DNA from: Eutypella sp. D-1
Lineage: Eukaryota; Ascomycota; Sordariomycetes; Xylariales; Diatrypaceae
Direction of reading: 5' to 3'
Assembly: GCA_023313575.1 (NCBI GenBank)
Contig: JAJTTP010000005.1
Span: forward strand, 372,001-436,000
DNA: 64,000 nt
Shown one piece after another: positions 1 through 14,463 of this stretch. Position 1 is the stretch's first letter, and each line of letters opens with the position of its first letter. The position numbers and the translations under genes were made by a program. The notes beneath the pieces are model-generated. The model was not told where the DNA came from and ran no database searches. It saw only the letters and a list, made by a program, of their open reading frames with translations.

Positions 1-2024
<2,024 letters not shown>

Positions 2025-4540
2025 TTAGAAATGATGAAACATGGCATTGCTGTAGTTCTCGTCTTCCCACCACGCCTTGCTCCTGTTTTCGCCTAAGACG
2101 CTTTGGGTGTCGCTGTTGTCCCCCACCATATCCCCGATGCGGAAGTCGCCCATGTCTCCCATGCTGGTGAGCTGGGAGGAGTCCGCGTACAGCCAGGGCG
2201 TGAAGTTGAAGGTGAGGATGTCGCTGGGCTCACTAGGCCGTTCGTTTGGGCGGGTCGTCTGGCTGCTGACCCAGGGAGAGTTTCGATTTGAAGGGGGAAT
2301 AAATCCCCTAAATGATTGCGTGGGCGCCTCTTGGCCTCCGTTCGCCGTGTCTATCGTGATTTCGGGCGACGTTGCGACGATGATCTCCAGCGTCGTGCTT
2401 TCGTCCGCAACCTCCTGCGGCATCGTGGGGGCGAGAGTTTTGTCCAGTAAGCCCCCGAGCGAGGACTCGTGAGAGTCTTCGTTGAAATTTAGCTGCAAAA
2501 TCTCCCACATCAAGGGAACACTGAGGTGTATCTTGGACGGCATCCAGTCCTCGACATCCATGCTTTCGGGGCCCGCGGCCATTCGCGTCATCCTATCTAG
2601 GCTCCGGTCCTATTTACGAGCGGCTCGTATTAGTTTGGGTCCCGAGCCTTTCATGTGTAAGAGACAAAGGGGAACTTACCAATGCCCCACAAGCAGCAGA
2701 CGATGATATGAAGCCCTTCAAAAACCTTCTACACTTAGCGAAGTCCGTGTTAGACTTGTGCTTCAACCTTGGAGCGGCGGAACAACAATAGTAGAGGTGC
2801 ACCGTCGCTGCGATGGCCGCCGCGTAACCAAAAAAGGGGTCCGCCAGCGGTACCTCCTTCTCCACGACCATGTCTATCATGCGAACAATCCAGGTGGCGT
2901 GCAGAAGTGCGAGCTCGGAAGACCTCTTCCAAAAAGTGTTGGGAATGGCTAGATTTGGGTTATGCTGCGCCCCGACGATGTAGAGAAATGGATGGTTCAG
3001 GACGGTGGGGATTGCGTGATACATGAACTGCTCCTTGAGCCATGGTGCCCAATAGTCTCGGTTGCGCCTCAGCTCTTCTACATTGCGTTTGTAAAATTTT
3101 GCGGAGTCGTATCGGTGACACATTGGGATCATGTTCTCGGTTTCCATGAAATCGGAAAGTACCTTGGCATACATGGAGTCGTGCCTCCAGGGCTCCTTCA
3201 ATATGTTGTGGGAGCAGTTTGAGACGTATTTCCGTACCTGGTTCCACACCCAGGCCAAGTGGACGCTTGTATTCCAGATCCCAGGTTCGTTGGGCGAAGT
3301 ACACCCGAGGTCGTCCCTGGGAAGCGGGGGCGCCTTCGGGTTGAGTTCCAACTGGCCGCCATCTCTTGATGAGTACCGTGGCTGCCATATATCGGTCGGG
3401 ACACTCAGTAGCCCATTTTGGCGACCGTAGAACTGCTCGAGTACCTGAAGGCTCCAAAAAAGTCTCTTTTTCCGCTCGGTGATCTGGTCGTCGTCTTCAT
3501 AGAACGACTTGAGATCTAACATGGCGGATTGGCAAAGCTGAAACGCAAGGCCGAGATGGAACTGTCCGAGGTTGAAATTCCCATCTATGTGGTGTTAGCC
3601 AAAAGGGGGCCGCGGCAGATTAGCACCATATTTCGCATACCTATGAAAGACGAGTATGAAAGGAGGCAAAGGCTTTCGATGGTAGTTAGTTCCACTGTGC
3701 CGTTTGCTATCCGAAGCATGATCAGGCTCTTTGCGTTGTCGCCGTTGAGTCGCATCTGGTCTCGTTCTTCTGACCAGCGCGAAGTAAGCGCGAGGATACT
3801 GCAGGCAAGCTCTCCGGGCAGCAGATCGGGGTTACTGACCTCTCCACGCTCAAAACACCAGATAGGCTGTCTGTGGCAGTACATGAAGTAAAGATTGATA
3901 CCGGTGGAAATTTCTGAGCTCGGAGGGCGTAAGTTCGCGGTGACGTCAGATTCTAAGATGACGGAAGACGCAACATCTCCGGCCCGGCTCCGCTTGCGAG
4001 CCGGAGGGGTGGCCGAGGATGAATTCTCTGACGTGTCAGGGATGTCTTCGAGCGCAGTTCCTTGGGATGATGAGGCATGGCTGGGCCTGAGAAGACGGTC
4101 AGAAGGTCTGCAGGCAGCAGTGGACGGATGTGTATCGTATGTACAGGCCGCTATTCAGGAGGAGATCCAGTTTCTCTTCCAAATAAGCCAGCCTCTCCTC
4201 CTTGGAGAACGATTGTTAGTAAGACTGAACAGACTGAACAGATAATAAGGGAAATATGACGTATGACATACCGATCGGCTCCCTTGCGATGCTCTTCTCA
4301 AGGGCGGGTAAGAGCACGACTGGTTAAGGCGTACGCAACTAGAGCAGGCGGGCTTCTCGCCGGGACAGCGCGTCTTCTTTCTTCTGTGGCCATGGTTTCA
4401 GCGCGAGATGCCCACCAGGCAAGTCAACGTCTCAACGACAACGTCATCTCGGGGGTCGCGACGGACCGGCAGGTGAAGCAGGCATGGTGGTCTCGCCGTC
4501 TTCCGGGCGGTACTCGGGTTCCGTCCTCGGGTGGTGTCAT
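2025..4540 (-). CDS. Zn2Cys6 transcription factor with fungal-specific regulatory domain
   Basis: Six exons were reconstructed: complement(join(2025..2609,2680..3584,3641..4086,4145..4200,4272..4383,4467..4540)), 725 residues. All phases match, and introns of 56-83 nt carry clear branch points (TACTAAC at the third intron acceptor side, GCTAAC before 3585). The first two exons join into a perfect binuclear zinc cluster, C-X2-C-X6-C-X6-C-X2-C-X6-C (cysteines 21, 24, 31, 38, 41, 48). A short coiled coil (ERLAYLEEKL) follows, then a Ser-rich linker and the middle homology region with a typical ERKKRLFWSLQVLEQF segment. The C-terminal 190 residues are acidic and Ser/Thr-rich, a likely activation region. 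It sits between the two flavoenzyme genes, all on the minus strand, so it is a candidate pathway-specific regulator of the betaine cluster. That role is inferred from position only. Confidence 0.88.
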
Positions 4541-6441
4541 ATCGTACGTTGTTGGTGGCCGCAAAAGGGCCCTTTGAACCTTACAAGATACCAGGCAACG
4601 TGGATGAAGAAACTAACTAGCTCACGATCAGGTAGAGTAATAGGGGAGTTCACCGCTGTCAGCCCTGGACCTTGCTGAATAACAATTAACGTGGAACCTG
4701 GACAGCAGTAGTAGGTGCCTAACAACCTAACAGCTCAACGGTTGATGTCTGTCTGCTTGCTATAAGGTAATACCTGAAGGAGGCAGAACCTTGGAAGAGG
4801 GTGTGAATCAGGTAGGAACCTAGAGCCCCAGTACGCAAGTACCCGGTACGCCTACCGGTGCACACTGCATAAGGTGGTGGATCCCATGAATTACTTAGAT
4901 AGGCAATGCTCGGCCAAGGTTCGGGATTTAGCTCCTATAGGCGCGGGGTTAAGGTTAAAGGGACGGGAAGTGTGGAGTGACGCTAGTACGCTAAGTACCT
5001 AGGTAAGTAAACAAGTATGCCTCTATGTACCTAGATAGCTGACATTTATCGAGGTTCACACAGTCTTATGTAGGAACATAAAAAGTATCTAGAGCCCGAA
5101 TTCCACGAGGAGTGGGCGCGTTAAGAATAGGTAATTCGGCGAAACACCTCCATCCAATAAACCGATACCAACTCCAACGATACCTAACTATATAAATAAG
5201 GTAAGTGTCTAAGCTAGCTGCAGAGCTGTCACTGGTCATTTGTGCTATCAGTACCTCCCTAGCTATCCTAGTTAGGCAAAGCTGGGAAGAGATGGGTGGC
5301 GGGTGCCTGGGTATCTGATAAAAAACTACCTACTACATAGAAGTATCGAATATAGAAGAAGACTCATCAAGTGGACAGCTTAGCGGGCTTTATCATGTGC
5401 CCGAGGCCTGCTGGTCTTCTTACCGGGTCTTTTATACCTCCCCTTCTATCAGATAACTCCAACACACCAAAGCGCCCGAGCCGAGCCAAGATGACGGGCG
5501 CATGCGTAATCGGTAGGCTACACGAATAACTAGGGGTCTAAGTATTAATTCCGCTAGTTCTAGACCGACGCCTTCTTTCGAACCCCCCTCCCGAACCTCT
5601 GGCAATAACTATATTTGCAATCGGTAGGTGGTTATGTCATGGATCTTACACGGGGTTACACGTGTTGGGGCCTAACGGAAAGAAACCGTCGCCCCGCTCA
5701 ACAACAGTCCAATCATGCTCGGCATGAAAGCGATATCGTCCTGACATTTCGGATGGTACTAGCTACTAGTTATCTAAAGTATACTACCTACGCTGCCTCC
5801 TATCTCCGAGGTAGGGGCTAAGAGCGTGTCGATCCGATAAACGTGTATTATCTGGATTATCTACTTCACTTTACATGCTATCTAGAAAAGTTATATTTAG
5901 ATCAATCTCTTTCAGCACATACCCGTGGACTTCTTTTAACCTTGGAAGTATCCATGTACCGCACCATAGTACCCCACTTCCTCATTAGGTCATCGCTGCC
6001 TATATCGGCCAATCAGTAGTTAGAAGTTTTACCCCAGGTTTCTTCTCTAGATCCAAGTACTGTTTAAGGTTTCTTAGCGGCTCGTAGTTGTAACAGGACT
6101 TGAATAAAAAGGAAGTCACTACATTTATGCAACCGAACCCCATGCATTCGTAGGTATAAATTATTTAATTTTGTCAATTTTATCAATATTCATGTGGCTG
6201 TGCAATGTGGAATGCTTGGATTGGATACGTCCCGCCGACTCCTGCTGTCATACCATGATTCGGTTTGGAAGAGAGATTGATTAAGGGGTTAAGGGGGTGT
6301 AAAGGATGTGGTTCTGTTATGTCTCCTTCTGAGTTCTTCTTGCTGTACAAAATGGAACCGGCAGTGACTGGCTTTATTGTAACGGGATAAAGTTGCCCTT
6401 GTCAAGGCCCGAGGTCAGATTTGGTTCTGAACCCATTCATC
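4541..6441. other. Intergenic region upstream of the regulator gene
   Basis: About 1.9 kb without a supportable gene. It contains the promoter of the Zn2Cys6 regulator and the 3' end of the sarcosine-oxidase-like gene. It carries two copies of the dispersed decamer AACCTTGGAA (4787-4796, 5938-5947) and one TACCTAGGTA palindrome (4996-5005). Composition is AT-richer than the flanking coding DNA, with frequent stops in all frames. Confidence 0.5.
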
Positions 6442-7913
6442 TTACAACCTCGAAACTGGGTCTATTAGATCTCTCATCTCCGCTCTCGGCCATTCCGGGT
6501 TAAGCGCCGGGTCTGGCCATTCCCTGTCCCAAGCCCACTTGTCCGCCAACTTTGGAGCCAGCGAACCCTCAAGCATCTGCACCACGTACTTGCCCAGCAC
6601 GGGGAAAAACTTGAAGCCGTGGAATGAGCCGCACGTGGCTACGTACAGGCCCTTTGAGGCAGGATGTGGCGAAATGATGAAGTCTCCGCTCGTAGTGAAG
6701 GCATCCCTATACCCGCCACACGCCAGTCAGTCATCAGATGCGCCACTAAGTATCATATCGTCACGGCGGCGTCACATGAGGCTTGGCTTACCAGCAGATG
6801 CGATGTTTCTCCATCTTCCAAGAGGCGCCCTTCTTGCCGTAGAACACGCTGTTCGCGTACCGGGTATCCTCCTTGAGCTCATTTGGAACCTTCCATTGGC
6901 CATAATCAGGCTCGGGAGGCGGGGCGGAGACGAAGCGACCTGGGAGAATCTCCCGGGTGTTCTTAAATATGATTTGTCCCCACCACTTCAGCTCCCTGTC
7001 AGGAGTAGGCGGGAGACTGCCAATGAAGGGGCCTAAACAGATGATTTGTTAGCTACCGGATGATGCAACGTGTAATTTTGGTATTCGACATCTACTTACC
7101 AGTCTTGGGGTTTGTTGGGTTTTCCTGAAAGCCCACGGGCATATCTGCAAATCTCTTGTGAGACTCCGCGTCGAGCGTCGCCATTCCAGTGGCAATGCCA
7201 CCAGCCACGATCCTTCCGGCAGCCCCAAGATCATTGCGTCCGGTGGCCACGGCACTTATCTCCAGTAGTTTGGCGGTGAATGCGCCAGTACAGAGAATGA
7301 TTTGCGAGGCTGTCAGGGCTGGTCCCTTCACCGTATTGACGCCACTGCAGCGGCCGTCATTCTCGATTTTCAGAGACGCAATATCGGCCGTCACATATTT
7401 GACGCCTAGGTCTAGGATTTCGCGGGTGACGGCTCGTAGACAGTCTCCCGCGGCCGCCCAGCCGCTGGTCTTGTTCACGAGGACCTCCGTGGCGCCGTTG
7501 TAATCAGCATCCTCGAAAAGTCCACCGTACAACTTGCGTGCCTTGTCGATCGGAAGTGCCGAGATATCAGCCTTTCGGTCGAGTTTCCGGTAGTTGTCAA
7601 TAACGGTCTGCGCGTGGTCTCCGCGGCAGATCCAGAATACGCCCGTCTCATGGAAATACGGCTTCCACAAGGGATCCGACTTAAAGACGTCCTGGGCTTC
7701 TATGGCCAGCTGACAGTAGTCTATATCATCATAGTCGGCCCGTACCACCTTGTTCCAATCCCACGAGGCAGCTACGCGACTGGCGGCGTCGAACGCATCC
7801 CGGTCAACGATGGTGATCGATGCATCGGGGTATTTCTTGATAAGATGATAGGCGGTGGAAATACCAAACACGCCCGCTCCAACGATGAGGTAGGATGGCT
7901 TACTCGAGGCCAT
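6442..7913 (-). CDS. Sarcosine oxidase / fructosyl-amine oxidase family flavoenzyme
   Basis: Three exons, complement(join(6442..6706,6792..7032,7100..7913)), give 439 residues, the usual length for monomeric sarcosine oxidase and fungal fructosyl amino acid oxidases. The N terminus has the FAD dinucleotide-binding motif (LIVGAGVFG, residues 9-17) and the RVAASWDWNKVVRADYDD block typical of the family. The C-terminal part has HRICWDAFT, in which Cys351 occupies the position of the cysteine that binds FAD covalently in this family, and the FHGFKFFPVLGK segment. These enzymes oxidise a secondary amine N-methyl or N-alkyl bond with O2, producing aldehyde and H2O2. In this neighbourhood sarcosine to glycine is the likeliest reaction; a fructosyl-amine or saccharopine-type substrate cannot be excluded. 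No C-terminal peroxisomal SKL is present (it ends DPVSRL, which is only distantly PTS1-like). It is transcribed divergently from the Rieske gene. Confidence 0.85.
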
Positions 7914-9371
7914 CTCTAGTTTCAGAACGGGATTGGCGGAATTAGGAAGTCAGGTGAGGAAGGTTTTGGCTACGTAAGATGAGTATTTCCAACACATGGA
8001 AACCTATAGGATGATAGGTGGTAGTTAAAGGGGCTAAGGTCCTATATCGCCCAGACTACCTAATTGTTGTTACGAGCTAGTTTGCTCACAGATCGTCACT
8101 ATATGCTCTAGACGTCCGGCACACGAACTTCCCCTGGCCCGTCACGGCGGAGTAGGGCCAGCAACGCCGTCCGAATCGTCTTGGCATTGCGGGTCGATAT
8201 ATCTACTAATGCGCTACTAGATAACTTTAATACCATCTTGGTTACGTCCTCGCTCAGCTCCTCAATCGTGGCATCCCCCATGGGGAGAAGGTAGTCCACC
8301 TATGCCGCTAAGTAGCTATCCGAGGTCGGAGGCGTATCAGCCCCATCGAGCCGCTTGGAGCCGCTCGGAAGCCTCCAGGATTACCAGGTTGATAACAACA
8401 ACAGGGAGTGGGCCAGATGACCTTGGCACGGGGAACCCTGCGACAGGTAGTGTGAAACCAACCTCTCGTTATTATTGGTTTCCGAGGGGCCGTTTAACGT
8501 TGAGGCTCTATCTCTCAAGTCAGAATCGCCATCACCTGCAGGTGATATGATACGGGAATGACTCGTTCTGCAAGGCAAAGTGATAGGTGATAGGGGTTGT
8601 TTACACACACTCAGGTGTCCTACACACCTTGACACCTACCCAACTTTATTATACGTAGACAGATAGGAATGTGCGGAGTATAATCTCCGGTAGGTTTATC
8701 TCCATCACGCGCAAAGACCAGGACTATTATTGATTAAAAAGGCTGGTTAGTTATCTGTCCTGGCTTAGTGGTCGGTCACCAACGGGGCCAAACCGACTTG
8801 GCCCCGCCCTGGCGCTGCCGACGAGATGGATCGTGTGATTTTCATCCCCAGGTTTCAGGTCGTATCGGAGAGCAAATAATGTGTCACGACTTTCTAATCT
8901 AAGCATCACCATGTCGGAGTAGCTGACGTGGAGGTTGCCTCGCCTCTGATTCAATTGATAGATAGATCTCCGCGCTGGCCGGCGGTCGTCCAACGCCTAC
9001 CGGCCGGCGGAGTAGTCAGGGGTTTCCCACCGAGGTGCCGGCAAAACATGCCTCGAGCACGTGATCGGGATAGCACTCCGAGGCCGCACGACAGACGGCA
9101 CACAGTTGGCCGTCGCCTTTACCAAAGGCTTACCGAAGTCGACGTGACGGGAGAATCATCGTGATAACGGCAAGGGGTGTGAGTAGGCTTCCGTTGAGGC
9201 CGGTGGGATAGTGGTGAGATGTAGAGAATAAAAGAAGGATCGATTCCTACAGGAAATCCAAAGTTCATTGAGGTTCATCAAGCGATAAGCAAAACAACAC
9301 AAAACGGTTACGAAACCTCAGTCGGCAAATTATCTCTGCCTTCTCCTTTCACAACCCTTTCTACACTCACA
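7914..9371. promoter_or_regulatory. Divergent promoter region between flavoenzyme and Rieske genes
   Basis: This 1.46 kb spacer separates two divergently transcribed genes of the presumed betaine cluster, so it should contain both promoters. A direct repeat of GGCCGGCGG occurs at 8977-8985 and 9002-9010, 25 bp start to start; CGG-containing direct repeats are a plausible target type for Zn2Cys6 regulators, but the link is inferred. The last 60 bases before the Rieske start are pyrimidine-rich and end CACTCACAATG, a usual fungal start context. No intact gene is seen inside. Confidence 0.5.
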
Positions 9372-10704
9372 ATGTCTTTCATCAAGAGCTACTTTGGCTT
9401 GGGCAAGAACGGCGCGACAGAGGACGACAAGACTCCCGTCCGCGCTCTGCCCGCATCATGGTACACCTCCCAGGAGCTGTACGAGCTCGAGAGACGCGCC
9501 ATCTTCTCGCGGAAATGGCTCTTGACCACGCACAAGCTCAGGCTCGAAGCATCTGGGGACTACCTCCGGTATGACGTTGCTGGGTTCCAGTTCGTCATCT
9601 GCCGCGACCGCCAGGGCAACATCAACGCCTTCCACAACGTCTGCAGGCACCGCGCGTTCCCCGTCGTGACTAAGGAGGAGGGCAACACGCCCGTCTTCGC
9701 CTGCAAGTACCACGGGTGGTCCTACGGCTTGAACGGCAAGCTGGCCAAGGCACCCGGGTACCAGGAGCTTGAGGGCTTCGACCCGTCGAAGAATGGCCTC
9801 CTCCGCATCCACACCCGCGTCGACGACAAGGGCTTCATCTGGATTAACATGGATGCGAAGGAGAAGCCCGAGGTCGCCTGGGAGGACGACTTCGAGGGCG
9901 TGGACACGCAGCCCCGCTTCGAGGTCTACGACTGGGAGAACTACAAGTTCGACCACACGTGGGAGATGGAGGGCGAGTACAACTGGAAGATCCTCGCCGA
10001 CAACTACAATGAGTGCTACCACTGCAAGACCTCGCACCCAGACATCCCCAAGATCGCCGACCTCAACTCCTACTACGTCAAGACGTCGGGCGGCCACGTC
10101 CAGCACTACGGAAACCCCACAAAGGAGCAGATCGAGAGCGGTTTCCGAGTGGCCAGCACCTACTTCTTCCCCAACGCCTCCATGAACGTCACGTAAGTTT
10201 GGCCCCCGCCCTTCCACCTTGATCCAAGAGAGAGAGTGAGAGAGATGCAAGAACCAGTCCGGCTAACCTTCATTCTCTCCCTGCAGGCCCCACTTCTTCT
10301 TCATCCAACGGTTCGTGCCCAGCGGGCCGACAAAGTCGGTGATGCGGTACGAGGTGTACCGGAACAAGAACTCGAGCGACGAGGACTTCGAGACGATCAG
10401 CTCGATGTACAAGCGGATCATGTCGGAGGACAAGGAGCTGTGCTCGCGGGCGCAGCGGAACCTCAACGCGGGCGTCTTCGTCAACGGCGAGATGCACCCC
10501 CGCATGGAGAAGGGCCCGCTCTACTTCCAGAAGGGCGTCCGCGAGGCCGTCACGGGCCACTTCCGCCGCGAGCGCGAGGCCGGCCACGAGATCTGGCCCT
10601 CGCGTCAGCAGGTCCCCGAGTCCGCACAGGAGGACATCAGCTTCTGTGCCCAGATGGACCAGTGCGTGACCAACAACGCCCAGAGGGAGGCGCTCGTCTT
10701 CTGA
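9372..10704 (+). CDS. Rieske oxygenase alpha subunit, choline/glycine-betaine monooxygenase type
   Basis: Two exons, join(9372..10192,10287..10704), give 412 residues. The Rieske [2Fe-2S] site is C-X-H-X17-C-X2-H (Cys91, His93, Cys111, His114), inside VCRHRAF and CKYHGWSY. The mononuclear iron site shows the NYNECYHCKTSHPD block with His217 and His222, and a likely acidic ligand lies near the C terminus (AQEDISFC). This domain order is that of choline monooxygenase, carnitine monooxygenase and the bacterial glycine-betaine oxygenase GbcA. In the present context O2-dependent demethylation of glycine betaine to dimethylglycine plus formaldehyde is the favoured role. Such enzymes need an electron-transfer reductase, which is not in the window. 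Choline oxidation to betaine aldehyde is the main alternative. The 94-nt intron has a GCTAAC branch point. Confidence 0.88.
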
Positions 10705-11788
10705 ACAAACAAAAAAAAGGAACAAAAGAAAAAAAGAAAACAATTGAAATCAGCCAGTAGGAATCAGAGTCAGGGAGAAAATCCATATGAGGGCGTTCTT
10801 GTGTTGCTGTTGTTATTAAAGCGGAATGGGGTTTCATGTCATTTGTCTTTTCTCTCTCCCTTTTTCTTCTTCCAAGCCAGCATGTTATGTTGTTGATGAT
10901 GTATACCACTCCTTTTTCCTTTTACGCGGGCTCAACCATGTATTTCAAGACTTCACTTTGATATAGCAATCTTTACCGCGCACAGCCGCATTCGACTGTC
11001 AATCAGTTCCAGCCACATTCTCGTGTCTAAATCGTGCCTTGTAGAGTATTTCATGATCGTACTCGAGGAGTAAGATGCTCTGGGTCGGCTGGACCGCCGG
11101 CGAGCGCCTCGGCTGAGCCGTGTTCCACATCAGCCCCCCCCCCCCCCCCCGGGGTCGTCTTATCCACCTAGAGATCACTCACCAATGCGGACGGGCTCAT
11201 GAGCGTCGACAAGTATGGCGTCTACCTCCACCAAGAGAGCTTGAGGGCGGCATGGGATATACGACGAAATCAACCGTAACTGTTTTCTCAAAGAAAATGA
11301 GCATGTAGTTACTCATTCGTCCTGGAGTGAAGGAGTCACAGTGTATTCATATAAATAGTCTCTTAGAGGGACTAAGTAATCAATCATCACGAGAAGTTGC
11401 CAGCGGAGAGCCAATGCATATTGATGTATCTTCGCTAAAGGACCATGTGTTCATCTAGAGATATAGAGATAAGAGAAGCAAAAGAAAAAAAAAGGGTATC
11501 CGGTCGTGAACATATACAACCCGCCATCCCATCCATCCACCCCCTTACATAAGAAAAGAAGCCAACCCGGCTCAGAGCTCGTTGAAACCTCTCAAGAGCT
11601 ACTGAAGAAAGTAAATGCAAAATCACAGGTAACCCCGTTCCTTCATTTTGATCATGACATCGTAAAAGCATTACCCACGCTGAAAAATTGGCGAATTAGA
11701 CCATAGCCCTCGCTTTTCCACATAGTTAAGGAATCGTCATCTTTAATGAAACGGGCCGCTACGAGACCCCTTATTCAAAACCCTCCGA
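10705..11788. other. Intergenic region between convergent genes, with a C17 tract
   Basis: About 1.1 kb between the 3' ends of the Rieske and patatin-like genes, so it holds two 3' UTRs. An A-rich stretch follows the Rieske stop (10705-10742). A run of 17 C residues at 11134-11150 followed by four G is a low-complexity site. No gene is supported. Confidence 0.55.
11134..11150. repeat. Poly-C tract (C17)
   Basis: Seventeen C residues followed directly by four G lie in the spacer between two convergent genes. Homopolymers of this length are slippage-prone, and assembly length should be treated with caution. Confidence 0.85.
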
Positions 11789-14001
11789 TCATCTGTGTCT
11801 ATACTCCGGCTTCCTCGCCATGTTGACAGCTGGCGGTGGGTGGTCGTCATCATCCAGCGGATAGGGTAAGATGGGCTCGGAAGCTCGGGCATAATGGCGG
11901 CTCCTTGGAATTTGAGACTCCGGCAGCGGAGTCTTGGGCGGCAGTGGTGGCGGTTCGATGCGATTCGGCGGGTTCTGCCTGAACGCAGGGTGAATGTTGG
12001 ATTCGTCTCGCTGTTGTCGCCTCTGGGGGTGCTCATCCGAAGACATGATAGCGATTTTGTCCGAACCCGACGCGGTGCGATACTGCGCTGGAGTCGGAGC
12101 CAAGACGACAAGACGGTCGGGCTCATCGGGTGGGTGTTGCGAGGCAGTGAAAAGAGGACTCGGGGAGTCCGTCTTGCGCACCGGCTGTGCGGCATGCAGG
12201 GGCGGAGAAGCTTGGCTGATGGGAGGTGGGATCCGCTCTCCTGAGCTGCGGGGGCTCTGGTTCGGATTCGAACTGGGAAGAGAAAGACGATCAATCCCGG
12301 AGTCATATGACTGCCGGCTGGGAGGATTGCTGTGGGCTGCCGGAATCGTGGGGATGTCTCCGGGGAGTTCGACGGCGAGCGGGATGCTTATCGACGGCGC
12401 GATGGTGTTCGGCGACGTAGTATCGGGAAGAGCGCTCATCCTTTCCCACCTTAATTTCGCCTTATGGACTTTGGCCAGTCTCGCGGAGGACGCCTGCAGC
12501 ATCTTCTGCTCGACATCTCGGCTAAGATATCTCCGGGTGCCCGTGCTGATGTCTCCTAGTCGATGCCACTCATTCATACCAAACTCGCCGACGCCAATTT
12601 CAACGTTGAATCGAAAATAGTTCTCGATGTTGACACCTCTCTTCATAAGATATTCTTTCTTCATGCGCTCATGTATAGCCTCACAGCCTTCGATTTTAGT
12701 AATCAATTTCTTTCTTGCCTCGGCGAATTCGCCCATGAAACCCTCATACCAGACATGAGGATTATGGTCAGTGCCGCGCGGCCGCTTTCCGGTTCCTACG
12801 CTGATGAAGACTCCGACTTCGCGCCCGGGCCATTCGTTTACCGTAGCCTCGTCAAGTGCATATGGTGAGGGGTTGAAGGTGCCAGCACCATCATCATGGA
12901 AAACAGACTGTCCTATCCTGATGGGTTTGAAAGCAAGCCCAATCGCGCAAGTCGCTCGGCCGGCCTCCCAAATCTTGCAGTCGTATTCTGGCGCCGGTTC
13001 TCTTCTCGAGTCATATGATCGCAGGATGGCAGGGTCGCCGCCCCTAGGGGTACCCTTATACATCGCGGTCACGGCACTAGAGAGCAGTTAGCTTGCGTGA
13101 AGACTGGATATAGCGACGTAGAGGGAGGAATTGATCGCCAGACTTACGTTTTTGTTCTGGTTTCCCTGGAATCATATAATCTAGCATCGGGGTCACCGTA
13201 GGATCCGCGATAAGGGGAGCGGGACATCTGAGCGGCGGGGCTCCGAGCACTGAAGCTGACAACGCTAGCATTGCTCTGGTGGCGCCTAGGGCCACCTGCG
13301 GTGGACCGAGAGGTCGAAGATAATGGACTGACAAGGTCCACGAAAGTATCGTTGCCTTCTGCATCCAGGATGGTGTGCTCCCTAACAGCCTCCTTGATAG
13401 CCTGCTCCAGCATCGAAGCCTTAAAAAGGGTTGACCGATAAGGTATTCCAATAATGGTCTTGTCGGTCTCGAATACCATTCTAGTCAGGCGCACGTAGAG
13501 CTCCTTGCACTTTTCCAGATCCAGTCGAAGGCGACCGAGCATGAGAGCGATCAAACCGCCGGTTCCAGTGCCAACTATCAAATCGAAGTGATCGCAAGGT
13601 TTCGGAATCTCGTGGCGTTTCGGCGCGCGGCCCTCTATTTCGACGAATGTCCTGAACATGGTTTTAGCGCGTCGCCTAAGCTGGATAGTGGCAATGTCAA
13701 GTATCAAATATTATCTATATCAAAATTGGATTGATGGTGAACGACAGAGTGAACCTACCTGTGCATGATCTCCTGTACTATGATGAGCATCGAATATCCA
13801 CGAACACCGCCGCCATCTGTTGTATGGAGGAGTGGTCAGCATCATTTAAACAGAATAAGTAAAAAAATAAAATTCGAAAATAAAAATAAAAATCGCCTCG
13901 CGCCGCCGGAGGGAAAATATATTGCGGAACATACCTAAACTTAATATCCTGAGAGGGGGACCCTTGGTGGTGTCCTTCCTCTTGATCCCCTCGCCCTCCA
14001 T
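11789..14001 (-). CDS. Patatin-like fold protein with serine-to-glycine change at the nucleophile
   Basis: Four exons, complement(join(11789..13076,13148..13651,13759..13816,13935..14001)), give 638 residues. The anion-binding motif DGGGVRGYS (from residue 23) spans the first junction, HRTFVEIEGRAP spans the second, and the DGA of the catalytic dyad is at Asp272. Patatins have GTSTGG as nucleophile elbow; here it reads GTGTGG (residues 69-74), so the catalytic serine is glycine at residue 71. The protein is therefore probably not a classical phospholipase, although it keeps the lipid-headgroup loop and the Asp. Residues from about 430 on are Pro/Ser-rich and look disordered. The second intron is retained in frame for part of its length, so simple gene callers may miss the true junction. 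Related fungal proteins are usually annotated as FabD/lysophospholipase-like. Cellular role unknown. Confidence 0.85.
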
Positions 14002-14463
14002 TATGCGCGCTGTCTAGCGAAAGACGTGCGATGTATGATGCGCGATGCGCGATGTGCCGAAGTTTGTACAGATAACACTGCAGTGGGGAAAAAGGAAACC
14101 TGGAAGATAATGGGTACTAAAAGTAGAATTGGTTGGTGTGTTTCTTTTCCTCTTTTCTTTCTTCCCTCTTCTTCCCTTTTTTTCTTCTCCCCCTTGTTGA
14201 ATCGCAGTCGTTGTAAAAGAGTACTCCCCCGCCCTGGCCCTAGAGTGTTGTTGGACTGGACTTCTTGGGGGGGATGTTGGCCTGAATGTTGGCCGGTTCG
14301 TTTCGCCTTCACTTGGATGAAAGGATCAAGTGTGACGACACCAAGTTGAATGAAGATGCGGAATGTATGTGTAGGGAGTTATGTAACGCTGCCCAGGTGT
14401 GCGCTTGCAACTGATTAGAAGGTGACAAGCAAGGCTTGCTACTGCAGTGCCAGAGTGGTGCAG

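Noticed and set aside
8108..8299. 63-codon minus-strand frame that looks somewhat protein-like
   Set aside because: Preceded by stops in frame, no partner exon found and no family recognised; it lies in a divergent promoter region.
9456..10250. 264-codon open frame on the minus strand
   Set aside because: It is the antisense shadow of the Rieske exon; its sequence is a Val/Leu/Asp-rich artefact of GC-biased codons, with no family features.
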